From Eudoraea sp. (GTDB taxonomy: Bacteria; Bacteroidota; Bacteroidia; Flavobacteriales; Flavobacteriaceae), in contig JABDPH010000285.1 in the NCBI GenBank assembly GCA_013042925.1, positions 1 to 5,701 on the forward strand: 5,701 nt of DNA, read 5' to 3'. This document shows, piece after piece, positions 1 to 4,845 of the stretch (the first letter of the stretch is position 1; the number at the start of each line of letters is the position of its first letter). The position numbers and the translations under genes were made by a program. Under the pieces are notes generated by a model. It was not told the origin of the DNA. It saw only the letters and a list, made by a program, of their open reading frames with translations, and did not search any database.

Positions 1-74
1 ATGGTTTTAAGCATTTTAGGCAGATCATCTTTGCGTATTCCTATATGTCTTGAAGCAAACAGGTCAGTCACCAT
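1..74 (-). CDS. gcvP: Glycine dehydrogenase (decarboxylating), P protein of the glycine cleavage system, N-terminal fragment
   Basis: Only the first 24 codons lie in the window; the gene continues beyond the left edge. Reading from the ATG at 74-72, the peptide begins MVTDLFASRHIGIRKDDLPK and continues MLKT. The F-x-x-RHIG block followed by a short acidic/basic stretch and 'MLKT' is the characteristic start of bacterial GcvP (E. coli GcvP has a similar F-x-x-RHIG). By family knowledge, the P protein is a PLP-dependent enzyme that decarboxylates glycine and passes the aminomethyl group to the lipoyl H protein in the cytoplasm. The catalytic lysine and PLP-binding region are outside the window. 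The frame stays open upstream as far as the stop at 122-120 but holds no other ATG, so 74 is the natural start. No Shine-Dalgarno sequence is visible, which is normal for Bacteroidota. The gene is divergent from the UbiA-like gene at 213. The call rests on a short match. Confidence 0.8.
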   Translation of the reverse strand, partial: MVTDLFASRHIGIRKDDLPKMLKT

Positions 75-212
75 AATACCGAATTTAATAGCTAAAATAA
101 TAGTGAACAAAATTAGGGATTAATTCTTGTAAAATTGGCTAATTTATAGTGCGGTAACCTAAAGTTTTTAACGAAAAAGATACGTTATGAACAGTTTGGC
201 TATTTTTGTTTA
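75..212. promoter_or_regulatory. Divergent intergenic region between gcvP and the UbiA-like gene
   Basis: This 138-bp AT-rich spacer must hold the promoters of both flanking genes. On the minus strand, TAATTTTG at 115-108 fits the Bacteroidota sigma-A -7 element TAnnTTTG and would place the gcvP transcript start roughly 25-30 bases before its ATG. No TTG stands at the expected -33 distance, so support is partial. On the plus strand, TATTTTTG at 201-208 also fits the motif but lies almost against the ATG at 213, which would imply a nearly leaderless transcript. No glycine-riboswitch-like conserved core or strong hairpin was recognised by eye. Confidence 0.35.
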
Positions 213-1037
213 ATGGGTTGGTTGGGCCGAATTTTTGGTTTTTATCTGGATGCCAGTATTCACGTTGCGTTTGCAGTGATAAGTCTGCTGATAACAACAA
301 ATATTTTCTTAAACATTTTACCAGAACAGCATCTGATTCTTTTTGTATTCTTTGCAACTGTTCCTAGTTATAATTTCATTAAATACGGAGCTAAAGCCAA
401 AAAATATATTCTGGTAAAAAATAGCTATCACAGACGAATACAGATTTTTAGCTTGGTATTTTTGGTACTTGCAGGATATCACTTATTTTTTTTGAGTTAT
501 GAGGTGTGGCTTATGTGCGCGGTATTGGTCCTGCTAGTAGGATTGTACACATTACCGGTTTCTTCTAAGCACAAGAATTTAAGGAATTCAGGTATAATCA
601 AAGTACTGCTGGTAGCTCTTGTTTGGACCGGGACCACGGTTATAATTCCGGTAGTTGCTTCATCATTGTCATTTTCATGGGATATCGGTATTCTGATACT
701 ACAACAGTTTATTCTGATACTTATACTGTTAATTCCATTTGAGATAAGAGATCTTGAATATGATGAATTGCATCTCCAAACAATACCGCAGCGGATTGGA
801 GTTTCTAAAACCAAAACTCTTGGGGTAGTATTGTCATTTATTTTTTTGATGCTAACTTTTCTCAAAGACGATTTAAGTCGGTTGGAAATTATTGGAAAGA
901 CAATACTTTTTTTAATTTTAAATGTTATGCTGGTATTTACGCATAGAAATCAATCTAAATATTTTGCTTCATTTTTTGTAGAAAGTATTCCAATTTGTTG
1001 GTTGGGGATATTGATTATCCTGGAGAATTATATTTAG
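213..1037 (+). CDS. UbiA-superfamily-like integral membrane protein with degenerate first Asp motif
   Basis: A 274-residue, very hydrophobic protein with about nine membrane segments (approximately residues 14-36, 40-58, 76-94, 97-115, 129-149, 157-177, 202-216, 225-243 and 251-270), the number expected for UbiA-type intramembrane prenyltransferases. The second signature motif is clear: IRDLEYD at 178-184 gives the DxxxD pair D180/D184, followed by T190-I-P and RIG at 194-196, matching the MenA/UbiA pattern RDxxxDxxxxxxTLPxxxG. The first motif, normally NDxxDxxxD in the loop after helix 2, reads YNFIKYGAK from residue 53: only Asn54 remains and its acidic residues are gone. Family members transfer prenyl chains to quinone or other acceptors in the membrane; whether this one is catalytic is uncertain. 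The ATG at 213 puts the amphipathic start just before the first helix. The 3' end overlaps the convergent zinc-finger gene by 4 bp. The substrate cannot be told from the sequence. Confidence 0.7.
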   Translation: MGWLGRIFGFYLDASIHVAFAVISLLITTNIFLNILPEQHLILFVFFATVPSYNFIKYGAKAKKYILVKNSYHRRIQIFSLVFLVLAGYHLFFLSYEVWLMCAVLVLLVGLYTLPVSSKHKNLRNSGIIKVLLVALVWTGTTVIIPVVASSLSFSWDIGILILQQFILILILLIPFEIRDLEYDELHLQTIPQRIGVSKTKTLGVVLSFIFLMLTFLKDDLSRLEIIGKTILFLILNVMLVFTHRNQSKYFASFFVESIPICWLGILIILENYI

Positions 1038-1261
1038 ATACTGCGTTCAATCGTTTCTTTCATTTTTGTCTTTTCCCGCTCCGAAAGGAGATGTAAATCG
1101 GCCTTATTACAAAGGACCGTAAGCTTACTGTTCTTCTTTGAAAATGAAGAACAAGCTTTACAAATCAACAGGTGCAGACTTAAGTTGATTCGTTCAAAAA
1201 GTGTAGCTTCTTTGTATTGCTTTTTATTGCAAATTGTACTTGCTTGTTCGCAGTTAATCAT
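1034..1261 (-). CDS. Small soluble ZAS/zf-HC2-type protein, putative anti-sigma factor
   Basis: A 75-residue protein with the zinc-binding anti-sigma signature H30-x3-C34-x2-C37 (in LHLLICKAC), preceded by Cys4 at the spacing usual for the fourth ligand; Cys11 and Cys51 are further cysteines. There is no transmembrane segment, so it should be cytoplasmic, unlike membrane-bound anti-sigma factors. Its ATG overlaps the stop codon of the ECF sigma gene (ATGA at 1261-1258), so the two are almost certainly translationally coupled in sigma to anti-sigma order, as is typical of such pairs. By family knowledge, ZAS proteins bind and inhibit their partner sigma factor, some responding to thiol oxidation or metals; the signal here is unknown. 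From memory, similar short flavobacterial proteins sometimes carry a 'glycine dehydrogenase' label, perhaps because gcvP is nearby; nothing in this protein supports such an activity. The C-terminal third is charged, helical and unassigned. Confidence 0.75.
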   Translation of the reverse strand: MINCEQASTICNKKQYKEATLFERINLSLHLLICKACSSFSKKNSKLTVLCNKADLHLLSEREKTKMKETIERSI

Positions 1262-1818
1262 AATTTAAACCAATTTTCATTTAGGCAACCCATAAGACTT
1301 GTTCTGGCTCTGTGTACCATTACCCAAAGATTAGACGGATTTATTCCCAGCTCATTACAGATATCTTCAGTACTAAATCCTTGAATAGTTTTCATAACAA
1401 ATACAGAAGATTGCTTTTTTGGCAGTTTAGCAATGCATTCCTGTATAGCTAATCCCAATTCTTCATTTTCTATTTCATCATTTTCCAGGATGCTAAAAGG
1501 GTCTGCTACATTTTCTCCCAACCAATCACCAGCTGAGTCATTTTGGTTACTATAAGTCATTCGAACTTCGGCTTTACCTTTCTTTGAATTAATTTTTCTA
1601 TAATGGTCAATAACTTTTCGTTTCAAAATGGCGATTAGCCAGGTTCGCTCGGCTGCAGCTCCCTGAAAATTTTTAGCTGATTTTAATCCCGCAAGGAATG
1701 TTTCCTGAACCAAATCCTTAGCGATCTCCGCATCACTCACCCGTGCCACAGCATAATTAAATAGATAGTCGGCGTATTGGTCGACCCATGAATCAGGATT
1801 TAGCTTATTTTCAGTCAT
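1258..1818 (-). CDS. ECF-type RNA polymerase sigma factor (sigma-70 family)
   Basis: The 186-residue product starting at the ATG at 1818 has the two-domain ECF architecture. Region 2 covers about residues 13-75, with the conserved DLVQETF stretch at 35-41 and the promoter-melting/-10-recognition helix ERTWLIAILKRKVIDHYRK at about 57-75. A charged linker of about 45 residues follows. Region 4 covers about 125-179, with LPKKQSSVFVMK and the helix-turn-helix GFSTEDICNELGINPSNLWV, then the VHRAR motif. Region 3 is absent, as in all ECF factors. It directs RNA polymerase to a specific set of promoters, presumably under control of the overlapping ZAS protein. A TTG at 1839 could extend the protein by seven residues, but ATG 1818 is preferred: it sits just before the conserved start of region 2, and a candidate -7 element overlaps the TTG. 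Target genes cannot be told from the window. Confidence 0.93.
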   Translation of the reverse strand: MTENKLNPDSWVDQYADYLFNYAVARVSDAEIAKDLVQETFLAGLKSAKNFQGAAAERTWLIAILKRKVIDHYRKINSKKGKAEVRMTYSNQNDSAGDWLGENVADPFSILENDEIENEELGLAIQECIAKLPKKQSSVFVMKTIQGFSTEDICNELGINPSNLWVMVHRARTSLMGCLNENWFKL

Positions 1819-1891
1819 TTTAATACTTGTGGAATCCAAAAATAAATTATTTTTAATGAAAATATTGAATTTAAATGTAAACTACCCAATT
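1819..1891. promoter_or_regulatory. Divergent promoter region between the sigma factor and rhodanese genes
   Basis: This 73-bp spacer, extremely AT-rich, must serve two genes pointing away from each other. On the minus strand TATTTTTG at 1844-1837 matches the Bacteroidota -7 consensus TAnnTTTG and would start the sigma transcript only about 12 bases before ATG 1818; no TTG is found at the -33 distance. No comparable element was found for the plus-strand rhodanese gene. A perfect 17-bp palindrome covers the candidate -7 element. The region is short enough that regulation of the two genes may be linked. Confidence 0.4.
1838..1854. repeat. Perfect 8+1+8 inverted repeat in the divergent promoter region
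   Basis: AAAAATAA at 1838-1845 and TTATTTTT at 1847-1854 are exact reverse complements around a single central A. The element consists only of A and T, so chance occurrence in this AT-rich spacer is a real possibility. Its place between divergent genes and over the candidate -7 element of the sigma gene would suit an operator. The repeat itself is seen directly; its function is inferred. Confidence 0.45.
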
Positions 1892-2245
1892 ATGAAAAAT
1901 ATCGGTTACCTCCTTCTTTTGTGTTTTATTCAAATAAGCTGCAATCAAACTAAATCCATGTCAATCACAGAATTGACGACTGAGGATGCGGAAAATGCTA
2001 TCCTGATCGATGTTCGGACCCCGGAGGAGTATGCCGAAGGTCATCTAGACAATGCAGTCAATATTAATTGGTATGATGAGAATTTTATTAATCAATTCAA
2101 GACAATAGAAAAAGATAAAACTATTTATGTTTATTGTAAAAAAGGTGGCCGAAGTGCAAGCGCAGCGGAATTACTCACTTCCTCCGGGTATAAAAATGTT
2201 ATAGATCTTTTGGGAGGTTATGATGCTCTTGAGGAAAAAGATTAA
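1892..2245 (+). CDS. Exported single-domain rhodanese (putative lipoprotein sulfurtransferase)
   Basis: A 117-residue protein starting MKNIGYLLLLCFIQISCNQT: a basic start, a hydrophobic core and a Cys at position 17 followed by polar residues. This resembles a Bacteroidota lipoprotein signal peptide, although the residue at -3 (Gln) is not canonical for a lipobox. The rest is one rhodanese domain: the DVRTPEEY motif at 40-47, HLDNAVNI at 51-58, and the active-site loop CKKGGRS at 82-88, with Cys82 as the predicted persulfide-forming residue and Arg87/Ser88 in the family CxxGxRS pattern. Such proteins move sulfane sulfur from donors such as thiosulfate to acceptors; here the site would be the periplasm, probably membrane-anchored. 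The frame is open upstream with a GTG at 1829 and an ATG at 1856, but ATG 1892 leaves a proper signal peptide and is preferred. The gene is divergent from the sigma factor and ends 1 bp from the convergent peptidase gene. The physiological substrate is unknown. Confidence 0.88.
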   Translation: MKNIGYLLLLCFIQISCNQTKSMSITELTTEDAENAILIDVRTPEEYAEGHLDNAVNINWYDENFINQFKTIEKDKTIYVYCKKGGRSASAAELLTSSGYKNVIDLLGGYDALEEKD

Positions 2246-2246
2246 A

Positions 2247-4274
2247 CTAAGCTGTCTTTTTCATTAATCCGGCGCGTTCTAAAAGAGCCTCTATTTTAGG
2301 CTCCCTTCCTCTGAACCGTTTATAGAGCACCATTGGTTTTTCAGTTCCTCCTTTGGAAAGAATATGATTCTTAAATTTTTCAGCAACTTCGCTGTTAAAA
2401 ATCCCTTTTTCTTTAAAATAATCAAAGGCGTCAGCATCTAAAACTTCAGCCCATTTGTAACTGTAATAGCCTGCGGAATAGCCCCCTTGAAAAATGTGTG
2501 CGAAAGATACACTCATACAGGTCTCAGGATTATTTGGGTATAGTAAAGTGTCCGCAAAAGCCTTAACCTCATGATTCTTCACATCTGAAATACCAGAGGG
2601 ATCAGACGCGTGCCACGACATATCCAGGAAACCAAAACTAAGTTGACGCATTGTAGCCATCCCCTCTTGAAATGTTGCAGATTGCTTTATGCTTTCAACG
2701 TAAGACATAGGAATAGGTTCTTCTGTCTCATAGTGCCTGGCAAACAGCTCAAGTGCGTCTTTCTCATAACACCAGTTTTCGAATATTTGGCTTGGTAACT
2801 CAACAAAATCCCAATATACGGAAGTACCCGATAAGCTTGGGTAGCTTGTATTGGCAAGAATCCCATGGAGTGCATGCCCGAACTCATGAAATAGTGTTGT
2901 TACTTCATTAAAAGTTAACAAAGAAGGTTTATTTTCAGTAGATCTGGTAAAATTGCAAACATTAGAAATGTGTGGTCTTTCATTCTTGTTTTTCAATTTG
3001 AACTGGGGCTTAAATGAAGTCATCCAGGCACCAGCCCGTTTTCCATCTCTGGGATGAAAATCGGCATAGAATAAGGATACAAATTTATTATCGCGGTCAT
3101 AAATTCTGTAAGTTTTGACCTCTGGATGATATTTGTCTATATCAAATACTTCTTCAAATGACAATCCGTATAGTCTTTCGGTTATTGTAAACACTCCCTC
3201 AATTACATTTTCCAGTTTAAAGTAAGGCTTAAGCTTTTCATCATCCAGGTTAAAAAGTTTTTGCTTTAATTTTTCAGAGTAATATGACCCGTCCCAAGTC
3301 TGCAGCTGGTCAATACCGTCTAATTCTTTTGCGAATTCTGATAGTTCCTTAAATTCCTGTTTTGCTGCAGGTTTTGCTTTTAAGAGCAATTCTTTCAAAA
3401 AATCATATACCTTTTCAGGGGTTTCAGCCATTCGTTCTTCTAAAATGAAATCTGCATGACTTTTATAACCTAATAAATTGGCTCTTTCATGGCGCAAATT
3501 CGCTATTTTGATCACATTAGCCCGGTTGTCCAATTCATCATTGTGGAAACCTCTGCTTCCAAAAGCTATTGACAACTCTTTTCTAAGCGTTCTGTTGCGT
3601 GCATATTTCATAAATGGAATATAACTTGGGTAATCCAGAGTTATAAGCCATCCTATTTTTTCTTTATTTTTTGCTAACTGCGCAGCAGCATCTTTTGCAC
3701 TATCCGGAAGCCCTTCAAGGTCATCTTCATTGGTTAAGTGCATTTCGTATTTATTTGTTTCCTTTAGGAGGTTTTCACCAAATTTTAATTTTAATGTGGC
3801 AAGGGTTGCATCTATCTCCCTAAGTCGTTTTTTTTGTTCTCCATTAAGGTTAGCACCAATTCTGCTAAAATTTTTATATTTTTTATCAAGCAATGTTTGT
3901 TGTTCTTCTGTTAGGGAATACTTATCCCTTTCCTCAAAGACCTTTTGGACTTTTCTGAATAATTTTTCATTTAATATTATATCATTATTAAATTCAGAAA
4001 GTAAAGGCGAAATCTCTTTGGCAATCTTCTGGATGCCATCATTTGTTTCAGCAGAATTCAGATTAAAAAATAAACCAGCGATACGATCCAAATGCTGGCC
4101 CGAAAATTCTAAAGTCTCAATAGTATTTTCAAAAGTGGGTTCTTCTTCAGAATTGGCTATGTCATCAATTTCTTTACGGGCACTTTCCATGGCCTGGAGA
4201 AAGGCCGGCATAAAATGTTCATTCTTAATGCTTGAAAATGGTGCAGTATCAAATGGGGTTAATAGTGGATTCAT
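2247..4274 (-). CDS. M3-family zinc metallopeptidase (peptidyl-dipeptidase Dcp / oligopeptidase A type)
   Basis: A 675-residue protein, the usual length for the bacterial Dcp/oligopeptidase A family. The HExxH zinc site is at 463-467 within TLFHEFGHALHG, and the third zinc ligand is expected to be Glu492 in VELPSQ, 29 residues after the first His, the family spacing. Downstream, HIFQGGYSAGYYSY (593-606) supplies the conserved His and Tyr residues that line the substrate site in M3 enzymes. The N-terminal half (about 1-230) is the helical part of the M3 fold. There is no signal peptide (start MNPLLTPFDTAPFSSIKNEH), so it should be cytoplasmic, cleaving short peptides. Dcp and oligopeptidase A cannot be told apart confidently by eye; Dcp releases C-terminal dipeptides. 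The gene lies 72 bp downstream of purE on the same strand and may be co-transcribed with purKE, although the gap is large enough for its own promoter. Confidence 0.93.
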   Translation of the reverse strand: MNPLLTPFDTAPFSSIKNEHFMPAFLQAMESARKEIDDIANSEEEPTFENTIETLEFSGQHLDRIAGLFFNLNSAETNDGIQKIAKEISPLLSEFNNDIILNEKLFRKVQKVFEERDKYSLTEEQQTLLDKKYKNFSRIGANLNGEQKKRLREIDATLATLKLKFGENLLKETNKYEMHLTNEDDLEGLPDSAKDAAAQLAKNKEKIGWLITLDYPSYIPFMKYARNRTLRKELSIAFGSRGFHNDELDNRANVIKIANLRHERANLLGYKSHADFILEERMAETPEKVYDFLKELLLKAKPAAKQEFKELSEFAKELDGIDQLQTWDGSYYSEKLKQKLFNLDDEKLKPYFKLENVIEGVFTITERLYGLSFEEVFDIDKYHPEVKTYRIYDRDNKFVSLFYADFHPRDGKRAGAWMTSFKPQFKLKNKNERPHISNVCNFTRSTENKPSLLTFNEVTTLFHEFGHALHGILANTSYPSLSGTSVYWDFVELPSQIFENWCYEKDALELFARHYETEEPIPMSYVESIKQSATFQEGMATMRQLSFGFLDMSWHASDPSGISDVKNHEVKAFADTLLYPNNPETCMSVSFAHIFQGGYSAGYYSYKWAEVLDADAFDYFKEKGIFNSEVAEKFKNHILSKGGTEKPMVLYKRFRGREPKIEALLERAGLMKKTA

Positions 4275-4346
4275 TTACAGATCAACGTTTAATAATATGT
4301 TATAACAGAGGATTTAATTTAATGAAGACAGCAATACTTAATTATT

Positions 4347-4838
4347 CTATTTGGATTTATTTAGTTCCTGAGCACCTTTTATAACTTTATCCTTTAGTCC
4401 TTCTTTGTAGAACACAATTTTATCCATTACACATTGGTCAGAACTACCTATTATTTGGGCTGCAAGTATACCTGCATTTTTTGCACCATTAAGGGCAACG
4501 GTAGCTACTGGAACTCCCCCGGGCATTTGCAAAATGCTCAAAATTGAATCCCAACCGTCTATGGAGTTACTGCTTTTAACCGGCACACCTATGACAGGTA
4601 AAGGTGAAAGTGAAGCTACCATCCCAGGTAAGTGGGCAGCTCCTCCGGCCCCTGCTATGATAACCGAGAATCCATTTTTATGAGCTTCTTTACTAAACTT
4701 GAATAATTTATCCGGGGTTCTGTGGGCAGAAACTACATCAACCTCTACTTCAATATCAAACCCCTTTAAAATATCAACGGCTTCCTGCATAACGGGAAGA
4801 TCACTTAAGCTACCCATAATTACTGCTACTTTGCTCAT
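4347..4838 (-). CDS. purE: N5-carboxyaminoimidazole ribonucleotide mutase, class I PurE
   Basis: A 163-residue protein, full length for class I PurE. It carries the family signatures in order: the phosphate/nucleotide-binding MGSLSD at 8-13, SAHRTP at 37-42 with the predicted catalytic His39, AGAGGAAHLPGM at 62-73, GVPV at 84-87, and the LQMPGGVPVATVAL stretch at 103-116. The enzyme moves the carboxyl group of N5-CAIR to C4 of the ring to give CAIR in de novo purine synthesis; the active form is an octamer in the cytoplasm. Its substrate is made by PurK, whose gene ends 7 bp upstream, so the two are almost certainly one operon. The presence of PurK shows the bacterial two-step route rather than the single-step class II carboxylase. 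The start ATG at 4838 leaves the usual few residues before the first beta strand. No anomalies seen. Confidence 0.97.
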   Translation of the reverse strand: MSKVAVIMGSLSDLPVMQEAVDILKGFDIEVEVDVVSAHRTPDKLFKFSKEAHKNGFSVIIAGAGGAAHLPGMVASLSPLPVIGVPVKSSNSIDGWDSILSILQMPGGVPVATVALNGAKNAGILAAQIIGSSDQCVMDKIVFYKEGLKDKVIKGAQELNKSK

Positions 4839-4845
4839 ATTTTTA

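Noticed and set aside
187..240. A one-base frameshift in the T-run at 203-207 that would extend the UbiA-like protein upstream
   Set aside because: Adding one T would join the frames, but the protein starting at 213 already has a normal N-terminus directly before the first helix, so no error need be assumed.
139..357. A 72-codon minus-strand frame across the gcvP/UbiA-like spacer
   Set aside because: It runs antisense through the start and first helix of the UbiA-like gene, and its product has no recognisable feature.
497..865. A 122-codon minus-strand reading frame inside the UbiA-like gene
   Set aside because: It lies wholly within the opposite-strand membrane protein gene, its product shows no recognisable domain, and the host gene has clear family features.
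1855..1891. A plus-strand TAnnTTTG promoter for the rhodanese gene
   Set aside because: No stretch here matches the motif; the candidates break at one or more fixed positions.
2610..2887. Two 60-70 codon frames, one on each strand, inside the M3 peptidase gene
   Set aside because: Both are shadows of the real frame with no domain content.
3730..4305. A 191-codon plus-strand reading frame antisense to the 5' part of the M3 peptidase gene
   Set aside because: Its composition (many Ser, Phe and Leu) is that expected from reading a lysine/glutamate-rich gene backwards; the peptidase frame is strongly conserved.
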